Positions 1 to 7,842 of a stretch of DNA of 58,783 nt are shown one piece after another; within the stretch, counting starts at the first letter, position 1; each line of letters begins with the position of its first letter. Location: the NCBI RefSeq assembly GCF_004214935.1, contig NZ_SFCC01000026.1, positions 1 through 58,783 of the forward strand, in the 5' to 3' direction. Source of the stretch: Amycolatopsis suaedae. Lineage in GTDB: Bacteria; Actinomycetota; Actinomycetes; Mycobacteriales; Pseudonocardiaceae. Under the pieces are notes generated by a model. It did not search any database. It was not told where the DNA came from and saw only the letters and a list, made by a program, of their open reading frames with translations. A program made the position numbers and the translations under genes.

Positions 1-92
1 CTCCGCGCCCTACTCGTCCTCACCCACCACGAACAACACCACCCCACCAGCACCACCCACACCCACTGACCAGCCAAAACAGGATGAAAAAT
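1..92. other. Non-coding C-rich flank before the repeat array
   Basis: No convincing gene is seen. The plus strand is strongly C/A-biased, with many CCACC runs, so open frames here are low-complexity artefacts. The sequence leads directly into the CCCCAATG palindrome array. Whether the injection-system operon resumes to the left cannot be seen. Confidence 0.5.
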
Positions 93-201
93 CCCCAATG
101 TGGCATTGGGGTACTTGAACTCCCCCAATGTGGCATTGGGGAACCTGAACTCCCCCAATGTGGCATTGGGGAACCTGAACTCCCCCAATGCCACATTGGG
201 G
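93..201. repeat. Array of four CCCCAATG palindromes, 30-bp period
   Basis: Four copies of the 19-mer CCCCAATGTGGCATTGGGG (8-bp perfect arms, 3-bp loop TGG) start at 93, 123, 153 and 183, exactly 30 bp apart. The 11-bp spacers are nearly identical (AACCTGAACTC type). The last copy is inverted (loop CCA) and is followed by GCGCACAG. The array begins 37 bp beyond the stop codon of the minus-strand hub gene, so it could act as stacked RNA hairpins at the operon end. The same element recurs near 47.6 kb and 58.5 kb. Confidence 0.95.
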
Positions 202-237
202 GCGCACAGCTCACGCGCCACCCACCCCCGCCGCGGT

Positions 238-1347
238 TCACAACGCCACCTCGTCGCTGAACGGGGTCAGGCCGTCGCGGGTGAGGGTGAAGGTCTGCGT
301 GTACTCGCCACGCTTCAGCTCGTGGTTGACCGTCTTGACGTAGTACAGGCCGTCGTAGGCCTCGCCCGCGCCGCGGACGCCGACCAGCTTGCGTGCCTTG
401 AGCACGTGGCCGTACCGCAGCACGTCGAGCTTGCCCTGGCCGCTGATCGCGTCGTTGCCCCTTGCGGTCAGCGACAAGCCGTACACGCCGCTCTCGGTCA
501 GCGACATCTGCCCCGGCGGCACCGCCGGCTGGTGCTTGAGCGTGAACGCCGGCCGCGCGGCCAGCGGCGGGCGCAGGAGCGACACCGACGGCACCGGCAC
601 CGACACCCCGACCTTCGAGTTCGGCTCCACCAGCACGATGCTGTACCCGGTTGACGACAGCCCGTCGAAGCTGAACGACATCGACTCGACCGACGTCGCC
701 GGCCCCATGTTCACCGTCAGCGCCGGCTGGACCGCGCCGAACCGCGCCTCCGGCCCCCAGTACGCCGTGTTGACGCCGACCCGGTCACCCGGCTCGATGA
801 AGAACGTGTACCCGGCGACGTTCGCCAGCGCGTTGACGTAGTCCAGGTCCGTCCCGTATTGCACGTCGAACCCTTCGAGCGGGCCACGCTGGAACAACGC
901 CACCGGCCGGACCGCGACCGGCACCAGGCCGTACATCGCGTACTTCGCGCAGATGGCCATCACCCGCAGTTCCCACGGCATCACCGGCCACGGGACCTGG
1001 AAGTGCAGGATGTCCATCACCGCGGTCAGGTCCAGCCCGGTGACCGTCAGCGTCGACGCACCGGGCGTTTCGCTCGGCGCCATTTCCTGGCGGGTGATGA
1101 TGCCGTCCATCAGCACCGTCTCCACGCCGCCGATGACCGTGGCGATGATGACCCGGCGCGCCGGGTCGAAGAAGCCGTTGGGCAGCAGCTTGCGGGTGAT
1201 CACCGACCGCTTGCTGACCGCGAAGTTGAGCTGGAACCCGCCCTGTGTCCCGGCACCGGTGTTGACGGTGACCGACTGCAGGGCGTCCATCAGCTCCGCC
1301 GACGCCGCCGGTGCGTCCACGCCGCCGATGTAGAGCTCCAGCCGCAT
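238..1347 (-). CDS. Contractile injection system hub protein (gp27/phage late control D-like)
   Basis: This 369-residue protein resembles the gp27-like half of VgrG/late control D proteins (Pvc8-like hub), which forms the trimeric base of the tail spike. The N-terminus (LELYIGGVDAP) and the C-terminal stretch around YDGLYYVKTVNHEL are typical of that fold. I chose the ATG at 1347, 4 bp after the stop of the LysM-like gene, because upstream in-frame codons lie inside that gene. The protein has no C-terminal gp5 or needle portion, so a separate spike gene is expected but is not in the window. It is the last gene of the visible operon, and a palindrome array follows its stop. Confidence 0.82.
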   Translation of the reverse strand: MRLELYIGGVDAPAASAELMDALQSVTVNTGAGTQGGFQLNFAVSKRSVITRKLLPNGFFDPARRVIIATVIGGVETVLMDGIITRQEMAPSETPGASTLTVTGLDLTAVMDILHFQVPWPVMPWELRVMAICAKYAMYGLVPVAVRPVALFQRGPLEGFDVQYGTDLDYVNALANVAGYTFFIEPGDRVGVNTAYWGPEARFGAVQPALTVNMGPATSVESMSFSFDGLSSTGYSIVLVEPNSKVGVSVPVPSVSLLRPPLAARPAFTLKHQPAVPPGQMSLTESGVYGLSLTARGNDAISGQGKLDVLRYGHVLKARKLVGVRGAGEAYDGLYYVKTVNHELKRGEYTQTFTLTRDGLTPFSDEVAL

Positions 1348-1351
1348 GCTC

Positions 1352-1756
1352 TTAGCCACGGCCGAACGCCTTCGGGAAACCGGGCGGCAACGCCAGCGGC
1401 GCGCCCGGCAGGCCGGGGACACCGGGAACGCCACCGGGCTGGACGGCTTCCGGTTCCGGCACCGGCGGGGCTCCCGGCCGGGTCACCCGCAGCCGCCTGC
1501 CGACCTCGGCGGTGAGTTCGTCGAGGTCCATGGCGCGGTTGGCGTCGGCGAGCTGCCAGCCCTGCTCGGCGTCGCCGAACACCTCGTCGGCAACGTGGTC
1601 GTGCCGCTGGGCAGGCCGCACCGTGTGCTCGCCGATCCGCACCAGGGTCTCCGGCCGCGGGACGAACCGGCGGCGCACGTAGCTGACCTTGCGGCCGTCC
1701 GGCAGTTCGGTGACGGCGACCGGAAGCCCGTGGTATCGACTGGTAACCGGAAACAT
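1352..1756 (-). CDS. LysM-like baseplate protein of the injection system
   Basis: This 134-residue protein has a LysM-like core at about residues 43-73, with EHTVRP, VFGD and WQLADAN, as in small baseplate proteins of eCIS loci and tail proteins such as phage gpX. The C-terminal third is Pro/Gly/Val-rich (PGGVPGVPGLPG) and probably flexible. It lies between the tube-cap protein and the hub, the usual position in actinobacterial eCIS operons, with only 10 bp upstream and 4 bp downstream. A role at the tube-baseplate junction is inferred from this position. Peptidoglycan binding seems unlikely because there is no signal peptide. Confidence 0.75.
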   Translation of the reverse strand: MFPVTSRYHGLPVAVTELPDGRKVSYVRRRFVPRPETLVRIGEHTVRPAQRHDHVADEVFGDAEQGWQLADANRAMDLDELTAEVGRRLRVTRPGAPPVPEPEAVQPGGVPGVPGLPGAPLALPPGFPKAFGRG

Positions 1757-1766
1757 GGGGTCTCCT

Positions 1767-2399
1767 CTAGAGAGTGGTGAGGCCGACGTCGGCGATCGGG
1801 TTGATGACGCGGGAGGCGAAGCCTTCCTTCTCCCGGTGGTGACCCAGGTACAGCTCGCCGCCCTTGTGGGCGTAGCCCACGTCGTCGACGGTCAGCACGC
1901 GCACACCGACACTGACCTTCGCCCGGACCGGGTTGAGCGCGGCGTCGAACATGTCCTCGGTAACGCTGAACTCGGTGATGCGCACCGGCATTACCCGCTT
2001 CTTGCCGAGCACCAGCACGAGCAGCGGCGCCTCCAGCGGCGCGATCTCGATCGCGCCCTGCTCGGCCAGCGTGCGCTCGGCGAGCAGGTCCGTGCGCCTC
2101 GGGTACATCGTCACCTCGAGCGCCGAGAGCACGGGCAGCAGGCCGTCGCGGGCGCGGTCCGGGTAGTCGGTCGCGTCGAACTCGGCGTCGAACTTGTACG
2201 ACTCGTGTGGCGGCCCCTTCAGCCGCAGCACCTCCAACCGGTCACCGGACTCGTCACCCGCCCCCTGCGGCTGCAGGGTGCGGGTGAGGGTGTCCGGGTT
2301 GAACTGGAACGGAATCGACTTCAGCGGCCTGCGCTCGGCGACGTCCCAGAGCACGAATCCGCCGCGAACCGGCTGTGCCGCCTCGGGAAACCTGGTCAT
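1767..2399 (-). CDS. CIS tube-cap protein (Pvc7/gp53-like)
   Basis: This 210-residue protein has the N-terminal signature of the CIS tube/gp53-like family, FQFNPDTLTRTL at residues 31-42. It continues with SYKFDAEFDATD and a C-terminal region (VRAKVSVGVRVLTVDD) typical of adaptors joining the inner tube to the hub. The ATG at 2399 overlaps the preceding stop as ATGA, which fixes the start. The upstream reading frame is open but shadows the neighbouring gene. The operon position between the small unknown protein and the LysM-like protein supports a baseplate role. Confidence 0.8.
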   Translation of the reverse strand: MTRFPEAAQPVRGGFVLWDVAERRPLKSIPFQFNPDTLTRTLQPQGAGDESGDRLEVLRLKGPPHESYKFDAEFDATDYPDRARDGLLPVLSALEVTMYPRRTDLLAERTLAEQGAIEIAPLEAPLLVLVLGKKRVMPVRITEFSVTEDMFDAALNPVRAKVSVGVRVLTVDDVGYAHKGGELYLGHHREKEGFASRVINPIADVGLTTL

Positions 2400-2641
2400 G
2401 CGCCACGCCTCTCGTTGAGTCCACTGTGGATCGACCGGGCGATGTCCCTGCCCGCCGACGCCGGGTTCCACACCGGGCCGAGCCGGACGTCCGGTGCCGT
2501 GACCCGGCGGGCGTCCCGGAAGTTCCCGTCGCCGGCCAGCCGCGCCAGCTCCGTCCGCAACGCCTCCCCGACGGCGGCGGCATCGCCGGGACCACCGACC
2601 CCGTCGAGCACGACCCGGTCGATGTGCACGGTGATCCTCAT
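2396..2641 (-). CDS. Small eCIS-operon protein of unknown function
   Basis: An 81-residue protein that I do not recognise. It is predicted soluble and alpha/beta, with no signal peptide, membrane segment or cysteine. It starts with a beta-like stretch (ITVHIDRVVLDG) followed by a helix (AVGEALRTELARLAG). It overlaps both neighbours by ATGA junctions (ATPase stop at 2638, tube-cap start at 2399), implying translational coupling and co-production with the ATPase and tube-cap proteins. Small proteins at this place are common in actinobacterial eCIS operons. Its role could be assembly or chaperoning, but nothing in the sequence shows that. Confidence 0.7.
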   Translation of the reverse strand: MRITVHIDRVVLDGVGGPGDAAAVGEALRTELARLAGDGNFRDARRVTAPDVRLGPVWNPASAGRDIARSIHSGLNERRGA

Positions 2642-4644
2642 GCGAAGTCACTCCCCTTCACCGGCAGGTCGAGCTTCTCGAACTCCGACCTCGCGGCGTC
2701 CAGCACGCAGGCCATCGTGATCTCCGTTCCCTTCGACGCGGCCAGGAACGCGGCGTTGACCGCGATGTTGCGGGTCATGCCGCCGCTGACCTGGAACCGC
2801 GCGAGCCGGTCGAAGTCCAGCTCCCCCAGTGGCGCCCTCGGCGGGAACGCCGTGCGCCAGAGCGCCTTGCGCTGCTCGAAACCGGGGAAGTCGAACTCGA
2901 CGATGAACCGCAGCCTGCGCAGGAACGCCGAGTCCAGCGACTTGCGCAGGTTGGTCGCCAGGATCGCCAGTCCCCGGTAGGACTCCATGCGCTGCAACAG
3001 GTAGTCGATCTCGACGTTGGCGTAGCGGTCGTGGGCGTCCTTGACCTCGCTGCGCTTGCCGAACAACGCGTCGCACTCGTCGAACAGCAGGATGGCGCCG
3101 CCACCGTCGGCGGCGTCGAACAGCCTGCGCAGGTTCTTCTCGGTCTCGCCGATGTACTTGCTCACCACGGCGGACAGGTCGATGCGGTACAGATCCAGCC
3201 GCAGGTGGTGGGCGACGACCTCGGCCGCCATGGTCTTGCCGGTGCCGCTGGGGCCCGCGAACAACGCGGTCACGCCGAGTCCCCGGGTGATGCGCTCGCC
3301 GAAGCCCCAGGTGTCGTACACCGTGGTGCGCCACGCGACCTGGTCGGCGAGCGTGCGCAGCAGGCCCAGGTTGTCGTCGGTGAGCACGATGTCGTCCCAG
3401 CCGACCTTCGGCTCCAGCCGCTGCGCCAGCGTGTCGAGCTGGGGCCGGGTACGGCCGCGGCACAGCCGCCACGCCTCGTCCAGGTCGCCCTGGGCGATCG
3501 CGGCCACCTCGTGGATCGCGGGCACCTCCAGCGCGAACTGCGCGGCGAGGGTGTTCGCGGCCTGCCGCGAGCCCAGCACGGAGTACCAGGCCTCGGCGCG
3601 CTCCGGCACGGTCGGCGGCTCGACGTCGAGCACCACCGACTGCCGCCCGAGATCCGGCCTGCTCTCCCTGGTGGCCAGCACCGCCGGGCCGGCGATCCTG
3701 GACAGGAAGCGGGTGGTCGCGGCGAGTGCCTCGTCGCCTGCCGTGTCACCGAGGTCGAGGTAGAGCGCCAGCGGCAGCAGGGCGGCCTCCCGGCGCCAGA
3801 GCCGGGCGAGATCGTCCAGCTCCCCGAGCACCTGCGGCAGTGCCGAGGTGGTGAGCCGGTAGGCCAGCAGTCCGCACTCGGTCGCGGCGTAGGCGGTCAC
3901 CAGCCGCTTGCCGGGGTCGTCCGGCCCGGACAGCTGCAGCACCGGACCGGACGAGCCCGGGGCGTTGACCCAGTGCCGCACCACCTCGCCGACGACCTCA
4001 CGCTGCGACGGCGGCAGGGCCGCCGCCGGTGCGGGGTCAAGACGGGTCAGCAGTGGCGACAGCCGGTCGTCGACGTAGTTGAGTCCCTTGAGGTAGTTGA
4101 CGATCCGCTCGTCGGCCCGCAGCGGGCTGGCCACCAGGCCCTGACCGGTGTTGCGGCCGATCTCGACCAGCCGCCAGAACCGCAGGCCGTGATGCGGCGA
4201 CACGACCTCCCACGCCGCGTCCGGCAGCAGGCTCATCGCCAGGCCGAACGTCGGGTAGGCCATGCGCTCGTTGCCGTGTACCCGCGCGCACAGCGGCGCG
4301 ATCGAGGTGTCCAGCTCGATCGCCGCGCACAGCAGGAGCGTGTCCCGTTCGAACCGGGACAGGCCGAGCCGGGTGGCCAGCTCGACCAGCGCGGGCCGGG
4401 GCGTGACCGCCTCCGCCCGCGCGACCCGGTCGGCCGCCGCGGCGATCTCGGCGTCGGAGACGACCGCCGGGCGCTCGGTCTCCGGCTGCCTGCCGGAGAA
4501 CCTCGACCAGAAGCCAGCCGGTTCCTCGCCGGGTGCGGGTTGCTCGGCGGCGTGCCGCCGCAGCAGCAGCCGCAGCCAGTCCAGGGACGCGGCGAGGAAG
4601 CCGCCGTTGGCGGCCTCCCACTCCGCACGGGACAGGCCGGTCAC
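2638..4644 (-). CDS. AAA+ ATPase of the contractile injection system (Pvc15-like)
   Basis: A 668-residue protein. Residues 1-400 form an N-terminal helical and degenerate NTPase-like region. The C-terminal AAA+ module follows, with Walker A GPSGTGKT at 464-471, Walker B ILLFDECD near 518-525, and an Arg-rich RRLRF segment near 577. This is the architecture of eCIS ATPases such as Pvc15, thought to help assemble or load the particle. The GTG at 4644 overlaps the DUF4255 stop (GTGA). The same frame stays open for a further 262 codons upstream, but that stretch is antisense-like shadow of DUF4255. It is one of the most conserved eCIS markers. Confidence 0.9.
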   Translation of the reverse strand: MTGLSRAEWEAANGGFLAASLDWLRLLLRRHAAEQPAPGEEPAGFWSRFSGRQPETERPAVVSDAEIAAAADRVARAEAVTPRPALVELATRLGLSRFERDTLLLCAAIELDTSIAPLCARVHGNERMAYPTFGLAMSLLPDAAWEVVSPHHGLRFWRLVEIGRNTGQGLVASPLRADERIVNYLKGLNYVDDRLSPLLTRLDPAPAAALPPSQREVVGEVVRHWVNAPGSSGPVLQLSGPDDPGKRLVTAYAATECGLLAYRLTTSALPQVLGELDDLARLWRREAALLPLALYLDLGDTAGDEALAATTRFLSRIAGPAVLATRESRPDLGRQSVVLDVEPPTVPERAEAWYSVLGSRQAANTLAAQFALEVPAIHEVAAIAQGDLDEAWRLCRGRTRPQLDTLAQRLEPKVGWDDIVLTDDNLGLLRTLADQVAWRTTVYDTWGFGERITRGLGVTALFAGPSGTGKTMAAEVVAHHLRLDLYRIDLSAVVSKYIGETEKNLRRLFDAADGGGAILLFDECDALFGKRSEVKDAHDRYANVEIDYLLQRMESYRGLAILATNLRKSLDSAFLRRLRFIVEFDFPGFEQRKALWRTAFPPRAPLGELDFDRLARFQVSGGMTRNIAVNAAFLAASKGTEITMACVLDAARSEFEKLDLPVKGSDFA

Positions 4645-5900
4645 GGCTGCCTCACCACGGTGACCGTCTGGTCCCGGAACGTCGGCGGCGTCGTCGTCCG
4701 GTCGATCAGCCTGCTGTCGACGCCGGCGATCCGCAGGCGCGCCGGATGGATGCCGAGGTGTTCCTCGCCGACGATGAACCGCAGGATCCGGCCCCGCGGC
4801 TGCTCGTCGACGGGTGTGTCCGGCACGAGCACCGTTCCGCCGAGCAGCAGGGAGACCGGCTGGCCCGCGCGCACGGCAGGCGAGCAGGTGAGCTGGAAGC
4901 TCGCCGTACCGGTGCCGGACAGCGTCACCTCCAGCGGGAACTCGTCGACGACCGGCCCGACCGGCAGGAAGACCTCGTTGGTGACGACCGGTCCGTCCAC
5001 CGTGGCCACCTCGACCGCGACCGTCCACCGGCCGGCCGGGAACCGGTCGTGCTCGCCGGGCAGGAGGAACCGCACCTCCCGCTCGCCCACCGAGACGAAG
5101 TCGCGGATCTCCTCCGGTTCGTCCAGCAACGGGTGGGTGAGCAGCACCCGGACGGCCCCGCCGAGGTTGACACCGCCCAGCACGACGGTGTCGGCGAGCA
5201 CGGCGACCGGTTCGGCGAACTCGTTTCCCCTGTCGTCGACCGTGAGCCCGGTGGCGGAATCCAGTGCGGGGAACGGCGAGGACAGCCGTCCGTCGGCACG
5301 CGGGCCGACGTCGTCCTTGCCCCTGGTGAGCACCGGCACCGCGCTGCGGCTCGGGCGCAGGCTGTCGATCAGCACCGGCTTGACCTCGATCGCGGCGGAC
5401 AGCCGGTAGGGCGTGGAGAACGCCGACCACAGCGAGTAGATGTCGTTCTCCGACATGGGATGCCAGGTGACCCGCACCCGGTCCAGCGCCTGGACGATGT
5501 CGCTGTCGATGATCCGGCCCGGTGTCCGGGTCAGGTCGGCACGGGTGAGCACGGTCCGGGAATGCAGCATCTGGATCGCCTCGCCGAGCAGCAGATGCGC
5601 CTTGACGTCATCGTCGTCGCCGAGGTAGGGCGTGACCAGGTACCGCAGGACCAGCGGCAGCGGCGGTTCGCCGGTCTCGCCGGGCAGCACGTCGAGCCGG
5701 TCGGTGTTGCGCAGCGAGCCCTCCACCTCGACCTGGTAGAGGAACAGGTTGACCCGGATGGCCTGCGGGTCACCGGTGAGGCTGTGCGGCGGGGCTGCGG
5801 TGACGTCGATCGCGCCCAGCCCCTGGATGTCCTTCACGCCACTGTGGATCACGGACACCAGTGCCTCCGTGACGGCGGCGATCGCCTTGGCGTCGCTCAT
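4641..5900 (-). CDS. DUF4255 tail-terminator/cap protein (Pvc16-like)
   Basis: A 419-residue protein. The N-terminal ~190 residues match DUF4255 (Pvc16 N-terminal domain): a helical start (AIAAVTEALVSVIHSG), then INLFLY-like IRVNLFLYQVE and PLPLVLRYLVTPY. In eCIS this domain caps the distal end of sheath and tube. The C-terminal half (about 200-419) is beta-rich with Ig/IPT-like repeats (VVLGGVNLGGAVRVLL; FPLEVTLSGTG). The ATG at 5900 overlaps the upstream stop (ATGA) and the stop overlaps the ATPase start (GTGA). Assignment to the eCIS is firm; the Ig-like description is by pattern only. Confidence 0.88.
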   Translation of the reverse strand: MSDAKAIAAVTEALVSVIHSGVKDIQGLGAIDVTAAPPHSLTGDPQAIRVNLFLYQVEVEGSLRNTDRLDVLPGETGEPPLPLVLRYLVTPYLGDDDDVKAHLLLGEAIQMLHSRTVLTRADLTRTPGRIIDSDIVQALDRVRVTWHPMSENDIYSLWSAFSTPYRLSAAIEVKPVLIDSLRPSRSAVPVLTRGKDDVGPRADGRLSSPFPALDSATGLTVDDRGNEFAEPVAVLADTVVLGGVNLGGAVRVLLTHPLLDEPEEIRDFVSVGEREVRFLLPGEHDRFPAGRWTVAVEVATVDGPVVTNEVFLPVGPVVDEFPLEVTLSGTGTASFQLTCSPAVRAGQPVSLLLGGTVLVPDTPVDEQPRGRILRFIVGEEHLGIHPARLRIAGVDSRLIDRTTTPPTFRDQTVTVVRQP

Positions 5901-6628
5901 CGTGCTGCACCTCCGGACCGCTCACGCAGGTAGTCGTCAAGGCTGAGCACCGCCGGGCGGCTGGACCGCTTGCGCGGCGGCGGTTTCTCCGCGACGGCAC
6001 GGACCTCGACCCTGCCGATGCTCACGTGCACCGTCGGTTCCGGCCGCGGTTCCGGCGCGGCCACGGCGGGCCGTGCCGCTCTCGTCCGCCGCCTGCGCGG
6101 CACCGGCGGAACCACCGGCGCGACCGGGTGCGCGGGCTCCGGCGACGGCGGCGCCTCCGGGTGAACGGGCTCCGGCGGGAGGGGGAGCCCGACCGGAGCC
6201 CGCTCGGGCCGGGCAGGCTCGGGGCCCGGCCGCTCGTGGTCCGCGGGTACCGGCTCGTGCCGTACCACCGGCGCGGGAGGAATGGGTTCCGGCAGCGGTG
6301 TCACCGGATGCGCGGCAGACGGCCGTTCGGGGCGCCGGTGGGCGACCGGCCGGTGCACCGGTTCCGGCAGCGCCCGGGCGGGCGGCGGTACCGGTGCCGG
6401 TACGGGGGCGGCTGGGGCACGCGGTTCCGGAGCGTCCTTTTCGGACGCTGTCACCGTCGGAGGCCGCGACGGCTCGGGCGCGTCCGGCGGTCGCGGTGCC
6501 GCTGCCGCCGGTTCCGCCGCTGGCGGTTCCGGCGCCTGGGGTACCGGTTCGAACAACGTCGGCAGCACCGGCCGCAGCACGGGTGCGCCGGTGCCCCGGC
6601 CGAGCATCCGGTCCAGGAAGTCCCCCAT
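5897..6628 (-). CDS. Pro/Ala-rich eCIS-operon protein
   Basis: A 243-residue protein with a short N-terminal module (MGDFLDRMLGRG), a long low-complexity Pro/Ala/Glu linker at about residues 20-190, and a conserved-looking C-terminus with VHVSIGRVEVRAV and LSLDDYLRERSGG. It has no signal peptide. The start is fixed by a TGATG overlap with the upstream gene at 6628. Proteins with this tail are regular members of actinobacterial eCIS operons between tube-associated genes and DUF4255. Function is not known to me; a flexible linker binding an operon partner through its C-terminal motif is possible. The biased composition produces long spurious frames on the other strand. Confidence 0.75.
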   Translation of the reverse strand: MGDFLDRMLGRGTGAPVLRPVLPTLFEPVPQAPEPPAAEPAAAAPRPPDAPEPSRPPTVTASEKDAPEPRAPAAPVPAPVPPPARALPEPVHRPVAHRRPERPSAAHPVTPLPEPIPPAPVVRHEPVPADHERPGPEPARPERAPVGLPLPPEPVHPEAPPSPEPAHPVAPVVPPVPRRRRTRAARPAVAAPEPRPEPTVHVSIGRVEVRAVAEKPPPRKRSSRPAVLSLDDYLRERSGGAAR

Positions 6629-7302
6629 CACGTCCCCGCCATCTCGATGTAGAAGCGCCTGCGTGCCGGCGGGACCGCCAGCACCTCGTCCTCGGACCAG
6701 CCGTAGGCGGCGGCCAGGGTGTGCACGTCGAGCAGGAGCCGCCTGGCGTACACGTCGATCTCCCCCCACAGATAGGCCGCCGCGTCGAACGGCGAGCGCC
6801 ACTCGTGTCCGCAGCCGGCGCAGTCCAGCTCGATCATCAGATCCGCCTGTGGATCGCATGTGGACAGTTCGGCGGCCAGCCGCCCGAGCACCCGGTCCGG
6901 CAGGTCCGCGTCCCCCGCGACGCACCGCCGGACGAGCCAGCCCCGGGGATCGGCCGTCGCGGGCAGCTCCAGCAGGTCCCGGCTGGTCAGCGGTCGCAGC
7001 TCGACGTCGAACCCGTCCACCTCGACCCGCCGCGTGCCTCCCGGGCCCGTCCGCAGCTGCGCCGCGTCCAGTTCCAGCTCCAGTTCCTCCGCACACGCCG
7101 GGCAGGTGACCGCGCAGGGATAGACCTCGCCGAAGCACCGTTCCCGCAGTCCCAGCACCAGCACGTCCCTGCTGCCGATGCCGAGGTCGGCCACCGACGC
7201 CCGGTCGGCACCGGCCGCGACGGCGAGCGAGAGCGCCCGCCGCACCGGATCCAGCCGGTGGCCGCCCTCCCAGGCGGCCAGCAGCTCCGCCTCGGTGAGC
7301 AC
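6628..7302 (-). CDS. T4-type baseplate hub assembly chaperone-like protein with zinc ribbon
   Basis: A 224-residue protein related to T4-baseplate-hub chaperone-like proteins of eCIS loci. It carries two CxxC pairs, C67/C70 (TCPAC) and C161/C164 (DCAGC), probably forming one zinc site. The C-terminal segment YLWGEIDVYARRLL...YGWSEDEVLAVPPARRRFYIE resembles the short DUF6760-type proteins of other eCIS clusters, so this may be a natural fusion. The start is a GTG at 7302, inside a 3-bp gap after the tube stop. A role in tube or hub assembly is inferred from family and position. Confidence 0.72.
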   Translation of the reverse strand: MLTEAELLAAWEGGHRLDPVRRALSLAVAAGADRASVADLGIGSRDVLVLGLRERCFGEVYPCAVTCPACAEELELELDAAQLRTGPGGTRRVEVDGFDVELRPLTSRDLLELPATADPRGWLVRRCVAGDADLPDRVLGRLAAELSTCDPQADLMIELDCAGCGHEWRSPFDAAAYLWGEIDVYARRLLLDVHTLAAAYGWSEDEVLAVPPARRRFYIEMAGT

Positions 7303-7305
7303 CGG

Positions 7306-7830
7306 TTACGCCGGGTCTTCGAACGCGGTCTCGGTCGGCTCCGGCAGCTCCTCACGCACCCAGCCCTCGTTCTCCAGCTTGATGTGGGAGATCACGACGG
7401 CGTTCGCGTTGGCGTCCAGATCGGACAGCGGCTGGTACTCCGAGACCCAGCAGTTGAACACCTGGTAGGACAGCACCTTCTGGCCGGCCTCGTTGAACAC
7501 GTCGACCGTGATATCCCTGCGGAAGTCCTTCAGCGAGGACTCCAGGCCACCGGAGGCGTTGCGGAAGCTCCACACCCGGTTGGCCCACTGCTCGAAGACC
7601 TTGTCGTTGGTGACGCCGCGTTCCAGCGTGATCGGGTCGTACTCGGTGCGTCCCGGCAGCTTCACGCTCGTGGCGGGATCGCCGCCGCTGCGGTGCTTGA
7701 CCACCTCGGTGCTGCGCTTGAACCCGGTGACCTTGCTGACCCCGGCGATGTACTCGGTGCCGCCGCCGAACTTGACCCGGAACCGAAAGTTCTTGTACGG
7801 ATCGCGCCGCTTCGTCTTGCTCTCGGCCAT
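7306..7830 (-). CDS. Inner tube protein (gp19-like)
   Basis: This 174-residue protein is a contractile-tail inner tube subunit (T4 gp19 family). It has the characteristic N-terminal DPYKNFRFRVKFGG, then GVSKVTGFKRSTEVVKHRSGGD, LPGRTEYDPITLERG and a C-terminal ANANAVVISHIKLENEGW. It stacks as hexameric rings inside the sheath. The ATG at 7830 has a good AGGAG about 10 bp upstream, and the gene follows the sheath gene by 12 bp. Only one tube paralogue is present here, whereas many eCIS carry two. Confidence 0.93.
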   Translation of the reverse strand: MAESKTKRRDPYKNFRFRVKFGGGTEYIAGVSKVTGFKRSTEVVKHRSGGDPATSVKLPGRTEYDPITLERGVTNDKVFEQWANRVWSFRNASGGLESSLKDFRRDITVDVFNEAGQKVLSYQVFNCWVSEYQPLSDLDANANAVVISHIKLENEGWVREELPEPTETAFEDPA

Positions 7831-7842
7831 CTTCGTCGACTC

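Noticed and set aside
93..201. CRISPR-like appearance of regularly spaced repeats
   Set aside because: The spacers are 11 bp and nearly identical, the repeats are only 19 bp, the last unit is inverted, and no cas genes are present.
10..207. Minus-strand open frame encoding a repetitive PQCHIGGVQV-type peptide (also at 47293-47646 and 58366-58686)
   Set aside because: It is only the translation of the 30-bp CCCCAATG arrays; the period is divisible by three, so any array stays open in frame. No ribosome site or conserved flanks.
2645..5430. Longer start for the AAA+ ATPase gene (930 residues)
   Set aside because: The extra 262 residues overlap the DUF4255 gene on the same strand in another frame and are low-complexity; the GTGA junction at 4644 gives the family N-terminus.
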